11,775 nucleotides of DNA from Lysobacter_K sp038248955 (GTDB lineage: Bacteria > Pseudomonadota > Gammaproteobacteria > Xanthomonadales > Xanthomonadaceae), in the NCBI GenBank assembly GCA_038248955.1, contig JBBRWW010000093.1, positions 1 through 11,775 on the forward strand. Reading direction: 5' to 3'. Under the pieces are notes generated by a model that was not told the origin of the DNA, made no database searches, and saw only the letters and a program-made list of their open reading frames with translations. Positions 1-7,730 of the stretch are shown in pieces. A program made the translations under genes and the position numbers. Position 1 is the first letter of the stretch; each line of letters begins with the position of its first letter.

Positions 1-195
1 GGCGTCGGCGGTTGTCCCTACGCCAGCGGCGCCAGCGGGAACGTCGCCAGCGAGGACGTCGTCTACCTGCTGCATGGCCTGGGCATCCGTACCGGCATCG
101 ACCTGCCGGCGCTGGCGGACACCGGCCGTTGGCTGACGCGGCTGCTGGGACGCGAAACCGGCAGCAAGGTCGGCAAGGCGCTCCCGGTGTCATGA
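1..195 (+). CDS. mvaB: Hydroxymethylglutaryl-CoA lyase, C-terminal fragment (5' end outside window)
   Basis: Reading frame 1 is open from the first base and ends at TGA 193-195, giving the last 64 residues of a protein that begins upstream of the window. The fragment opens with GVGGCPYASGASGNVA, the conserved C-terminal signature of HMG-CoA lyases; its Cys (residue 5 here) is the cysteine of the active-site loop. The following segment, with EDVVYLLHGLGI, also fits the family. The enzyme cleaves HMG-CoA to acetyl-CoA and acetoacetate at the end of leucine degradation, in the cytosol. The stop codon overlaps the start of the downstream c-di-GMP gene (ATGA at 192-195), implying one mRNA. Related DRE-TIM-barrel lyases exist, but the GGCPYA signature makes HMG-CoA lyase the clear choice. 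Confidence 0.93.
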   Translation, partial: GVGGCPYASGASGNVASEDVVYLLHGLGIRTGIDLPALADTGRWLTRLLGRETGSKVGKALPVS

Positions 196-2780
196 CCGCC
201 AAGCCGCCCGCGTCGCATCCGCCACTTCCCGCCGCCCCGACGGGCCAGGCGCAGGAAACCGCAGCGACGCTGGCGGCGTTGGATGCGGCCCTGGGCGACG
301 CCGACCTGCCCGCCGCAACCCGCGCGCTGCTGGAACGGGCGCGCGACGCGCTGCAAACCAGCAGCAGCGACGCCGAAGCCGCGTCGCTGCGCTACCACGC
401 ACTGTTCGACGCGGTGCCCGACCCGGTCAGCATCATCGACGCCGAGGGCATCGTGCTCGACCTCAACAAGGCCAGCATCGCGGCCTACCGGCGCCCCCGT
501 GAGGAGATCGTCGGGCAGCCGATCCACGTACTCAACCCGGACCTGCCGCGCGACCACCTCACCCCGGTGTGGGAGACGCTCAACCGCGGCGAGACCTACG
601 TCATCGAAGTCACCAACATGCGCGCCGATGGCACGCGCTTCCCGGTCGAGGTGCATTCGGCCGGGTTCGATCACGGCGGTCGCCGCTGCATCGTCGCCGT
701 CGCGCGCGACCTCAGTGGCCGCCGCGACGCGGAACTGCGCTACCGCCTGCTGATGGAAACGATCGACCAGGGCGTGCTGGTGCGCGACGCCAATGGCCGA
801 GTGGTTCACGCCAATGCCGCCGCGATGCGGCTGTTCGGCATCCTGGCGGGCGATTCGCTCGACCAGGCGCTGCATTCCAGCCACTGGCTGGTCGTGGACG
901 AACACGGACAGGAACTGCCCGAACACCAGCGCCCGGGCGCGCGTGCGCTGCGCACCGGACACGTCGTTGCCAGCACGGTGCTCGGGTTCTACCACCTGCA
1001 GCGGCGCGAACTCACCTGGCTGTCGGTAACCGCCGTGCCCCACTACGCACCCGGCAGTGATCGACCCCAGCAGGTGCTGTCGTTGTTCACCGACGTCACC
1101 TCGCTCAAGCGCGACAGCGCGCTGTTCGAACGCGCGCAGACGCTCGCCCACATCGGCGGATGGGAATGGGACACCGGACGCAACCGGCTCTACCTGACCG
1201 CGGAAGCCCAGCGCATCCTCGACCAGCCCACGCCGCCGGAAACCATGGACGACCTGCTGTCCTGCCTGCGCGAAGGCGACCGTCGCCGCCTGCGCAAGGG
1301 CCTGGACGAAGCCATTTCGGCCGGCCAGCACCTCGATCTGGAGTTGCAGGGCACGCGCGCGGACGGCCACACGTTCTGGGCACGCGTGATCGGCGCGGTC
1401 GAGGTCGGCGACCTCATGAGCTCGCGCCTGACCGGCACCCTGCAGGACATCACCCACCGCAAGCAGGACGACGAGACCCTGCGCGTGCAGGCGCGCACGG
1501 ATCCGCTGACCGGCCTGCTCAACCGAGACGCGCTGCTCGTTGAAATGGAGACGCGCCTCGACGACCCGACCCAGTCCTCGCTCGCGGTGCTGTACATCGA
1601 TCTCGACCGCTTCAAGGTCGTCAATGACGTGCTCGGGCATGCCGCCGGCGACCGGCTGCTGGCGTCGGCCGCGCGGCGGATCCAGCTCGCCGTCGGCAGC
1701 GAGGGCCTGATCGCACGTTTCGGCGGCGACGAGTTCCTCGTCGTGTGCAATACCGGCGACGACCCGGCGCGTCCGCCGCGGCTGGCCGACGCGATCCTGG
1801 CGATCTTCGGCGACAGTTTCCGGGTCGATGGCGAGGAGTTCAGCATCACCGCCAGCATTGGCATCGCGCAGTCCCCCGCCGATGGCGACCGCCCGCTGGC
1901 GCTCACCCAGGCGGCCGACGTGGCGATGTACGACAGCAAGCGCCGCGGCCGCAACGGCTGGCAGGTGTTCACGCCAGCGCTGGCCGCGCAGCAGTCGCAA
2001 CGGCTGCAACTGGAGAACCAGCTGCGCCGGGCCGTCAGCAACGACGAATTCCACCTGGTCTACCAGCCACAGGTCGACCTGGTCACCGGCGTCACGGTCG
2101 CGGCCGAAGCCCTGATCCGCTGGCGCAACAAAGCGCTGGGCGAGATGCGCCCGGACCACTTCATCGGCCATGCCGAGTCCACCGGCGACATCGTCGGCAT
2201 CGGCGGCTGGGTGTTGCGCGAAGCCTGCCAGCAGGTGCGCCGATGGCGCGATCGCGGCATGCAACTGCAGCGCATCGCGGTCAACGTGTCGTACCGGCAG
2301 TTCCTCGGCGAAGATCTGTCGCGCAACGTCCGCGCCGCCCTCGACGAGTTCAAGCTGCCGGGCAGCGCATTGGAACTGGAATTCACCGAACGCGTGCTGA
2401 TCGAGGACGTGCCCGACACGCTGCGCACGTTCGCCGAACTGCGCGCCATGGGCGTGACCCTGAGCATCGATGATTTCGGCGAAGGCTACAGCGCGCTCAA
2501 CTACCTGCGGCGTCTGCCGATCCACGGCCTCAAGCTCAGTCAGTTGTTCGTGCAGGGGGTGCCGGAAAACCACTCCGACGTCGCCGTGTGCCAGGCCGTC
2601 ACCGGCATCGCCCGCAGCCTCGGACTGGCGCTGGTGGCCGAGGGCGTGGAGACCGAACTGCAGCGGCAATTCCTGCTCGGGCTCGGGGTCACCATCGGGC
2701 AGGGATTCCTGTTCGCGCCGGGACTGCTTCCGGACGAACTCGAACGACGCTACGGCCGCGACGCGGCGAGGACAGCATGA
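192..2780 (+). CDS. PAS-PAS-PAS-GGDEF-EAL cyclic di-GMP signalling protein
   Basis: A protein of 862 residues, predicted cytosolic: no signal peptide or membrane segment is visible. After an Ala-rich N-terminus come three PAS domains (about 66-180, 182-305 and 310-430), then GGDEF (about 436-595) and EAL (about 607-855). The GGDEF signature is intact (RFGGDEF, motif at 511-515), with DLDRFKVVND and GRNGW also present, so diguanylate cyclase activity is plausible. No RxxD inhibitory site lies before it. The EAL domain keeps most phosphodiesterase residues: EAL 639-641, N698, E730/E733, D760-D761, K781, E820 and Q837. The usual KID motif reads KLS, losing the Asp. The frame stays open upstream to base 12, but that part overlaps the lyase gene. 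ATG 192 gives an ATGA coupling with it and is preferred. The signal sensed by the PAS domains cannot be read from the sequence. Confidence 0.93.
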   Translation: MTAKPPASHPPLPAAPTGQAQETAATLAALDAALGDADLPAATRALLERARDALQTSSSDAEAASLRYHALFDAVPDPVSIIDAEGIVLDLNKASIAAYRRPREEIVGQPIHVLNPDLPRDHLTPVWETLNRGETYVIEVTNMRADGTRFPVEVHSAGFDHGGRRCIVAVARDLSGRRDAELRYRLLMETIDQGVLVRDANGRVVHANAAAMRLFGILAGDSLDQALHSSHWLVVDEHGQELPEHQRPGARALRTGHVVASTVLGFYHLQRRELTWLSVTAVPHYAPGSDRPQQVLSLFTDVTSLKRDSALFERAQTLAHIGGWEWDTGRNRLYLTAEAQRILDQPTPPETMDDLLSCLREGDRRRLRKGLDEAISAGQHLDLELQGTRADGHTFWARVIGAVEVGDLMSSRLTGTLQDITHRKQDDETLRVQARTDPLTGLLNRDALLVEMETRLDDPTQSSLAVLYIDLDRFKVVNDVLGHAAGDRLLASAARRIQLAVGSEGLIARFGGDEFLVVCNTGDDPARPPRLADAILAIFGDSFRVDGEEFSITASIGIAQSPADGDRPLALTQAADVAMYDSKRRGRNGWQVFTPALAAQQSQRLQLENQLRRAVSNDEFHLVYQPQVDLVTGVTVAAEALIRWRNKALGEMRPDHFIGHAESTGDIVGIGGWVLREACQQVRRWRDRGMQLQRIAVNVSYRQFLGEDLSRNVRAALDEFKLPGSALELEFTERVLIEDVPDTLRTFAELRAMGVTLSIDDFGEGYSALNYLRRLPIHGLKLSQLFVQGVPENHSDVAVCQAVTGIARSLGLALVAEGVETELQRQFLLGLGVTIGQGFLFAPGLLPDELERRYGRDAARTA

Positions 2781-3328
2781 CCGGTGAATTTCAACCTGGC
2801 GCGGGGCGAGACGCCCGATCCGACACGGACGGCGCCCCTTCCAGTCCGATGTCGATCCGTCCGATCGAGGCGCGCGACGACGCGAGCATGGCGGCGATCA
2901 TCCGCGAGGTGATGCCGGAGTTCGGCGCGGGCGGCGACGGCTTCGCAATCAACGACCCCGAAGTCGACTGGATGCACCGCGCCTACAGCGCGCCACGCCA
3001 CGCCTACTTCGTGGTCGAGCACGGAGGCCGGGTGTTCGGCGGCGGTGGCGTCGCTCCGCTGGCAGCCGCCGGCGACGATGTCTGTGAGTTGCGCAAGATG
3101 TATTTCCTGCCGCAGGCACGTGGCCTCGGCGCGGGACGGGCAATGATGGCGCGTTGCCTCGATGCCGCCCGATCGTTCGGGTTCACGTCTTGCTATCTCG
3201 AAACCCTGCACGGCATGGATGCCGCGGTGAAGCTCTACGAGCGCACCGGCTTCCAACCACTGTTAGCGCCGATGGGCGACACCGGCCACGGCGGCTGCAA
3301 CCGCTTCTACCTGCTGCCGCTGGACTGA
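2777..3328 (+). CDS. GNAT family N-acetyltransferase
   Basis: A protein of 183 residues with a single Gcn5-related acetyltransferase domain from about residue 25. Strand beta4 and motif A are clear: CELRKMYFLPQARGLGAG, where R115-G-L-G-A-G120 is the acetyl-CoA pyrophosphate loop. It is followed by an amphipathic helix and the typical LYERTGFQPL segment near the C-terminus. The acceptor substrate cannot be deduced; small amines, amino acids or a protein N-terminus are all possible. ATG 2777 overlaps the stop of the GGDEF-EAL gene (ATGA) and has GAGG five bases upstream, so I chose it. The in-frame ATG at 2849 (MSIRPIEARDD) would start right at the conserved domain but lacks a ribosome binding site. 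It is probably the last gene of the coupled trio. Confidence 0.88.
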   Translation: MTGEFQPGAGRDARSDTDGAPSSPMSIRPIEARDDASMAAIIREVMPEFGAGGDGFAINDPEVDWMHRAYSAPRHAYFVVEHGGRVFGGGGVAPLAAAGDDVCELRKMYFLPQARGLGAGRAMMARCLDAARSFGFTSCYLETLHGMDAAVKLYERTGFQPLLAPMGDTGHGGCNRFYLLPLD

Positions 3329-3339
3329 TCGCCCCGCTC

Positions 3340-3389
3340 GGCGCGGTGCGGCGCGGTGCCGGGTGACGCCGACGCCAACGCCAACGCCA
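3340..3389. repeat. Short tandem repeats in the convergent GNAT/DUF488 gap
   Basis: The 130-base gap between the convergent genes holds two exact copies of GGCGCGGTGC (3340-3349 and 3350-3359). Four 6-base units follow: ACGCCG and then ACGCCA three times (3366-3389). No intrinsic terminator with a T tract is visible in the gap. The repeats are short and may be simple replication-slippage products. Confidence 0.6.
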
Positions 3390-3458
3390 TCAATACAAGC
3401 CTGCCAAGGGCCGCCAGCGACAACAGGCCGGTCACGACATTGGTTTGGAACAGGTGGG

Positions 3459-4031
3459 TCAGAACAGGCCCGGCTGGCGCCCGACGTCATTGCCGGCGGT
3501 GTAATCCAGCCGCCCTTCCACGATCCGAGCCGCCGGCGTGTAGGGGTGCAACTCGCTTCGACCGGGCGCGAGCAGGTGGACCACGTCCCAACCGCGCGTC
3601 TTGAAGTCGTCGGCGATCAGGCTGCGATGGCATTGCCACCACAACGCCTCGGCGCACATCACCGCGGTGGGCTGTGCCTGCGCGAGGTGTGCCAGGCGGC
3701 TGGTGGCATCCTGGTAGGCCTCGGTATCCATGTAGTCGGCGTAACCGCGGAAATTGGTGTTGCGCCACGCCAGATTGGCGGTGTCCGATCGTGGCGTGCG
3801 CCGGCCCCCGAGTTCGGGCGCCGGCAGGTAGGCGATGCCGGCCGCAGGCAATGCGCGCGCCATCGATTCGCCTGAATACTGCGGGTGGCGACGCGAACCG
3901 GCGTAACGCCGCACGTCGACCAGCGCGGTGATGCCGGCGTCGGCCAGCATCTGGACGAACTCCTCCCATGACCGGGTCGAGTGCCCGATGGTCCACAACG
4001 TCGGCACGGCAGGTCGTGGCGTCTGTGTCAT
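3459..4031 (-). CDS. DUF488 family protein
   Basis: A protein of 190 residues on the minus strand, probably cytosolic. It shows the DUF488 hallmarks in order: WTIGHSTRSWEEF near the N-terminus (residues 13-25), LVDVRRYAGSRRHPQY, the FRGYADYM segment, and the C-terminal Cys pair in CAEALWWQCHR (C127 and C134-H135-R136). The family's biochemical function is not established; the Cys-His-Arg motif hints at a metal or nucleic-acid binding or enzymatic role, but this is inference. The start at 4031 has AGGA seven bases upstream, in the loop of a hairpin. The frame remains open far upstream, antisense to the UbiB-like gene, but family length and the ribosome binding site support this start. It is divergent from the UbiB-like gene with only 78 bases between the two starts. 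Confidence 0.88.
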   Translation of the reverse strand: MTQTPRPAVPTLWTIGHSTRSWEEFVQMLADAGITALVDVRRYAGSRRHPQYSGESMARALPAAGIAYLPAPELGGRRTPRSDTANLAWRNTNFRGYADYMDTEAYQDATSRLAHLAQAQPTAVMCAEALWWQCHRSLIADDFKTRGWDVVHLLAPGRSELHPYTPAARIVEGRLDYTAGNDVGRQPGLF

Positions 4032-4052
4032 GCCCGGATCCTGCTCCCGGGC
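4032..4052 (-). promoter_or_regulatory. Hairpin presenting the DUF488 ribosome binding site
   Basis: On the minus strand GCCCGG and CCGGGC form a perfect 6-bp stem around a 9-base loop (plus strand 4038-4046). The loop carries AGGA, and the 3' arm ends immediately before the ATG. The stem is visible in the sequence; a translational role is inference. Confidence 0.4.
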
Positions 4053-4109
4053 AGGTGAAAGCACGTTGACGCCGCCCCCGCTAGGCTGCGCCGACTCGTG
4101 GAGACCCCT

Positions 4110-5789
4110 ATGCCCAGCTCCGACTCCAGCCTGGCCCGCAGCGCGCGCATCCTCGGGTTCCTGTTCAAATACCGTAATTCGGGCGTATTCAGCGGCCTCG
4201 ATCTCGACGCCGCGACCCTCGCGTCGGGAACCGACCTTTCGACCGACGGCAAGCCCGAGGAATTCGTCCGGGACCTCGAAGCGCTCGGGCCGACCTTCAT
4301 CAAGATCGGCCAGGGACTTTCCACGCGCGCGGATATGGTGCCACCGGACTACCTGGCGGCCCTGGAGCGGATGCAGGACGACGTGGCCCCGGTTGGGTTC
4401 GACGAAATCCGCACGGTCATTGAAGGCGAGTTGGGCGTGCGCCTGGGCAAGGTGTTCGATACGTTCGACGAGACCCCCCTGGGTTGTGCCTCGCTGGCGC
4501 AGGTCCATCGCGCGACGCTGCGCGACGGCCGGGTGGTGGCGGTCAAGGTGCAGCGCGCGGGAATCGAGGACACCATCCGCAACGATCTCGCTGCGCTCGC
4601 CAGCCTGGCCCGCAAGGTCGACGACCACACCGACATCGGCCGGCGCCTGCGTTTTTCCGACTGGGTGCAGGAGTTCCGCAAGACGCTGCTGGCCGAACTG
4701 GACTACCGCGTCGAGGCCGAGAACCTCGACCGATTCAACGAACACTTCGCAGGCTATCCCGAGCTGTTCGTGCCGACCCCGCTGTGGGACCTGACCCGGC
4801 CGCGGGTGCTGACGATGGAACTGATCGCCGGCACCAAGGCGACCGACCTCGGCGGCGTGCGGCGCACCGAGCAGAAACTGGGTCATCTCGCGTCGGCGCT
4901 GATGCGCGGCTACCTCGACCAGGTGTTCGTGCATGGCGAAATCCACGCCGATCCGCACCCGGGCAACCTGCTGGTGACCGACGATGGCCGGCTGGCGTTG
5001 CTCGACCTCGGCATGGTCGCCCACGTGCCGCCCAAGCAGCGCGAACGGCTGCTGAAGCTGCTGTTCGCCGCCGTGGACGGGCGCGGCGAGGAAGTTGCCC
5101 GCGAATCGATCGCAATGGGAACCCGGCTGGAGGATTTCGACGAGGAGCGCTTCACGCGCGATGTCGGCCAGATGGTGGCGCGCTACGCGGCACGTTCCGG
5201 CGCGCGGTCGGTGGGCGAGGGACGGATGATGCTGGACCTGGTGCGCCACGCCACCGCCTGCGGGCTGCGGACACCGGCGGAACTCACCTTGCTCGGCAAG
5301 ACCCTTCTCAACCTGGAAAGCGTGTGCGCGGCGCTGGATCCGGAGCTCGACGTCAAGCAGGTCGTGGAGGACCACCTCGATCAGGTGATGCGACAGCGCC
5401 TGCGCAAGGCGTTCTCGCCGGCCAACCTGGCCAGCGAACTCATGGAGGTGCAACTGCTGGTTCGGGAGGCGCCGCGCAAACTGACCGACATCCTCGCGCT
5501 GCTCGCCGAGAACCGACTGCAGGTGAAGGTGACCGGGCTGGAGGAATCGCACCTCATGGAAAACCTGCAGAAAATCGCCAACCGCATCAGCACCGGGGTG
5601 ATCGTCGCCGCCCTGATCATGGCCTCGGCGATGTTGATGCGCGTGGAGGTCGGCACGCGCCTGTTCGGCTACCCGGCGCTGGCCATGGTGCTGTTCCTGG
5701 TCGCGACGGCGCTCGGACTGGGGATCGTTGCCAGCGCACTGTTGAGCGATCGCCGCAGCAAGCCCCAGGAAACCCATGGCCCGCGATGA
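4110..5789 (+). CDS. AarF/ABC1/UbiB family kinase-like membrane protein
   Basis: A protein of 559 residues of the atypical-kinase ABC1/UbiB family, whose best-known members support ubiquinone biosynthesis. Family motifs are present in order: KIGQ (65-68) with the following STRADMVPPDY; a small-residue nucleotide loop reading GCASLAQVH from 125; the VAVKVQ lysine K146; ELDYRVEAEN; HGEIHADPHPGN (275-286); and DLG with D299. Two C-terminal membrane helices (about 496-513 and 522-546) would anchor it in the inner membrane, as in UbiB. The canonical Ala-rich loop is altered here (Gly-Cys replaces two Ala). ATG 4110 is chosen because GGAG lies six bases upstream; GTG 4098 overlaps that site. No ubi genes are adjacent, so this may be a paralogue rather than the housekeeping UbiB. 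It overlaps the CorA-like gene by 14 bases. Confidence 0.9.
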   Translation: MPSSDSSLARSARILGFLFKYRNSGVFSGLDLDAATLASGTDLSTDGKPEEFVRDLEALGPTFIKIGQGLSTRADMVPPDYLAALERMQDDVAPVGFDEIRTVIEGELGVRLGKVFDTFDETPLGCASLAQVHRATLRDGRVVAVKVQRAGIEDTIRNDLAALASLARKVDDHTDIGRRLRFSDWVQEFRKTLLAELDYRVEAENLDRFNEHFAGYPELFVPTPLWDLTRPRVLTMELIAGTKATDLGGVRRTEQKLGHLASALMRGYLDQVFVHGEIHADPHPGNLLVTDDGRLALLDLGMVAHVPPKQRERLLKLLFAAVDGRGEEVARESIAMGTRLEDFDEERFTRDVGQMVARYAARSGARSVGEGRMMLDLVRHATACGLRTPAELTLLGKTLLNLESVCAALDPELDVKQVVEDHLDQVMRQRLRKAFSPANLASELMEVQLLVREAPRKLTDILALLAENRLQVKVTGLEESHLMENLQKIANRISTGVIVAALIMASAMLMRVEVGTRLFGYPALAMVLFLVATALGLGIVASALLSDRRSKPQETHGPR

Positions 5790-6840
5790 CGCGCCATTGA
5801 CCGCAGCGAACGGTCCCCCCGGCCTGGCCCATCCGGCGACCGCCGTGGAAACGACTGCCGTGCTGCCGCGCGGCTGCGCCAACGTCCTGCTGTATGACGC
5901 CGACGGTGCCGATCGTGATGCTGCGCTGGAACAGATCGATATCGGCCGCCTGCGGGACCAGCAACTGCTCTGGATCGACGTGGACTGCAACGACGATGCA
6001 CTCATCGACCGGATCGGCACGCGCCTGGGCCTGCCCACCGATGCCATCGCCGCGCTTCAGCAACTGGACAGCACGCCGTCGCTGAGCAACCACGGAAACT
6101 GCTTCCACGTCCAAGTGCTGGCCGTCAGCCACGAGGGTGGACTCAAGTTCAATGGGACGGTGTTGGGCATCGTGGCTGGGGCCAACTTCGTGTTCAGCGT
6201 CCACCACCGGCCAGTGGCCTTCATAGCCGAGGTGCGCGAGCGCGAGCATGGAGCGAGCGAACTGGGGGCATTGAGCGCTGAAAGCTTTACCGCCTCGCTG
6301 CTGGACTGGCAGCTGTCCACCTATTTCGACGCGGCGTCCGATTTCGAGGCCGCGGTGGAACGCCTGGAGGTCGACATCCTGTCCAACAAGGGACGTGACT
6401 GCCTGGAGGAACTGCGCAACCTGCGCCGGGGCGCGTCGCGCCTGCGGCGGATGCTGGCCCCGCACCGGAACGTGTTTGCCGGCCTGGCGCGGCCGGATTT
6501 CCGTCCACGAAGCGCCGGCGAGGCTCACGTCCACTACCAGAACCTCGACACGCACTACGAGCGCGCGATGGACGTGGTCCAGAACACCCGGGACCTGGTC
6601 ATCGGCAGCTTCGAGCTTTTCACCAGCCAGACCGCGCTGCGCGCCAACGACGCCATGCGGGTGTTGACGTTCGTCACCGCGCTGATTGGCACGCTCGCCG
6701 TGGTGGCGGGCATCCTCGGCATGAACTTCGAGATGCCTTTCTTCAAGTCGGCGGATCGAGGCTTCTGGGAGACCATCGCCGGCATGGGTGTGCTCTCGGT
6801 GCTTTCTGTCGTGCTGGCGAGGCGCTGGCGCTGGCTCTAG
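5776..6840 (+). CDS. CorA-family divalent cation transporter
   Basis: A protein of 354 residues with the CorA layout: a long acidic and helical cytoplasmic domain (about 1-290), then two C-terminal membrane helices (about 294-313 and 330-350) joined by a short periplasmic loop. The signature GMN occurs at 315-317 (GILGMNFEMPFF) at the end of the first helix, where it forms the selectivity filter of the pentameric channel. The cargo could be Mg2+, Co2+ or Zn2+. The loop after GMN lacks the MPEL motif of classical Mg2+ CorA, so a ZntB-like role is possible. ATG 5776 lies inside the end of the UbiB-like gene (14-base overlap) with AGGA five bases upstream, so the two are co-translated. The first 25 residues are low-complexity. 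Confidence 0.9.
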   Translation: MARDDAPLTAANGPPGLAHPATAVETTAVLPRGCANVLLYDADGADRDAALEQIDIGRLRDQQLLWIDVDCNDDALIDRIGTRLGLPTDAIAALQQLDSTPSLSNHGNCFHVQVLAVSHEGGLKFNGTVLGIVAGANFVFSVHHRPVAFIAEVREREHGASELGALSAESFTASLLDWQLSTYFDAASDFEAAVERLEVDILSNKGRDCLEELRNLRRGASRLRRMLAPHRNVFAGLARPDFRPRSAGEAHVHYQNLDTHYERAMDVVQNTRDLVIGSFELFTSQTALRANDAMRVLTFVTALIGTLAVVAGILGMNFEMPFFKSADRGFWETIAGMGVLSVLSVVLARRWRWL

Positions 6841-6885
6841 GTACCGGCGAGGAACAGCACTGCGCGGGAAACCGTTCGCGTCCGG

Positions 6886-6891
6886 TAAAAT
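6886..6891 (+). promoter_or_regulatory. Possible -10 element upstream of fpr
   Basis: TAAAAT stands out in GC-rich sequence 30 bases before the fpr start, at about the right distance for a short leader. No good -35 hexamer is seen 16-18 bases upstream, so the promoter may depend on an activator or be spurious. Confidence 0.35.
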
Positions 6892-6920
6892 AGCCGATCA
6901 CCCGCGAGACCTTTCTGCGC

Positions 6921-7730
6921 ATGTCCTCTGCCTTCGGCACCGAAACCGTGCTGGACGTCCGTCACTGGACGGACGACTACTTCAGTTTCACCACCACCCG
7001 CGACGACGGCTTCCGGTTCGACAACGGCCAGTTCGTGATGATCGGGCTGGAAGTCGAGCAGCCCGACGGCACGCGGCGGCCGCTCATGCGCGCGTACTCG
7101 ATCGCCAGCGCCAACTGGGAAGAGCAGCTGGAGTTCTTCAGCATCAAGGTGCCGGGCGGCCCGCTGACCTCGCGGCTGAAGTCGATCCGACCCGGCGACC
7201 ACCTCCTGATCGGCCGCAAGCCGACCGGCACGCTGCTGATCCAGGACCTGCATCCGGGCCGCAACCTGTACCTGCTGGGCACCGGCACCGGCTTCGCGCC
7301 GTGGCTGTCGGTGATCAAGGACCCGGAGACCTACGAGCGCTTTGAACGGGTGATCCTGACCCACGGCGTTCGCCGTGCGTCCGACCTGGCCTACCGCGAC
7401 TACATCGTCAACGAACTGCCGCGGCACGAGTTCCTGGGCGAACAGATCACCGCCCAGCTGAAGTACTACCCGGCGGTGTCGCGCGAGGCCTTCGCGTTCG
7501 ACGGCCGCGACCAGCACGGCCGCCTGACCGGGTTGATGGCCAGCGGCCAGATGCAGCGGCAGCTAGGCCTGGAGCCGCTGGATCCGGAGTTCGATCGGGC
7601 GATGATCTGCGGCAGCCCGCAGATGCTGGCGGACTTCCGCGCGCTGCTCGATGGTCGGGGCTTCAACGCCGCGCCGCGCATCGGCACGCCGGGGCAGTAC
7701 GTCTACGAGCGCGCGTTCGTCGAGAAGTAG
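6921..7730 (+). CDS. fpr: Ferredoxin/flavodoxin-NADP+ reductase, bacterial subclass I
   Basis: A protein of 269 residues, a cytosolic FAD enzyme that passes electrons between NADP(H) and ferredoxin or flavodoxin, often linked to oxidative stress and iron-sulfur metabolism. The FAD-binding motif RAYS is at 57-60, within LMRAYSIASANWEEQLEF. The NADP-binding glycine loop GTGTGFAP is at 120-127, and ICGSPQM (about 229-235) is the second nicotinamide-site element. The C-terminus YVYERAFVEK ends in VEK, typical of subclass I enzymes such as that of Azotobacter vinelandii, rather than the enterobacterial ending in Trp. The chosen ATG gives the normal family length, although no clear Shine-Dalgarno site precedes it. 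It lies 80 bases after the corA-like gene, probably with its own promoter. Confidence 0.95.
   Translation: MSSAFGTETVLDVRHWTDDYFSFTTTRDDGFRFDNGQFVMIGLEVEQPDGTRRPLMRAYSIASANWEEQLEFFSIKVPGGPLTSRLKSIRPGDHLLIGRKPTGTLLIQDLHPGRNLYLLGTGTGFAPWLSVIKDPETYERFERVILTHGVRRASDLAYRDYIVNELPRHEFLGEQITAQLKYYPAVSREAFAFDGRDQHGRLTGLMASGQMQRQLGLEPLDPEFDRAMICGSPQMLADFRALLDGRGFNAAPRIGTPGQYVYERAFVEK

Noticed and set aside
12..191. Extended N-terminus for the GGDEF-EAL protein
   Set aside because: This stretch is the HMG-CoA lyase coding sequence in another frame. ATG 192 gives the coupled start.
63..2669. Very long open frame on the minus strand opposite the GGDEF-EAL gene (868 codons)
   Set aside because: The plus-strand frame encodes clear PAS, GGDEF and EAL domains. 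The antisense frame has no recognisable domain and is a product of high GC3 codon use.
3363..3875. Plus-strand open frame opposite DUF488
   Set aside because: No family resemblance, and it is antisense to a recognisable DUF488 coding sequence.
4066..4087. TTGACG and TAGGCT as a promoter for the UbiB-like gene
   Set aside because: The spacing is only 10 bases and no suitable -10 hexamer lies 16-18 bases downstream of TTGACG.
4098..4109. GTG start for the UbiB-like gene
   Set aside because: The GTG is part of the GGAG ribosome binding site serving ATG 4110.
4032..6047. Upstream extension of the DUF488 frame across the UbiB-like and CorA-like genes
   Set aside because: It is antisense to two well-supported genes, shows no domain of its own, and would make DUF488 over four times its normal length. 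The start at 4031 has a ribosome binding site.
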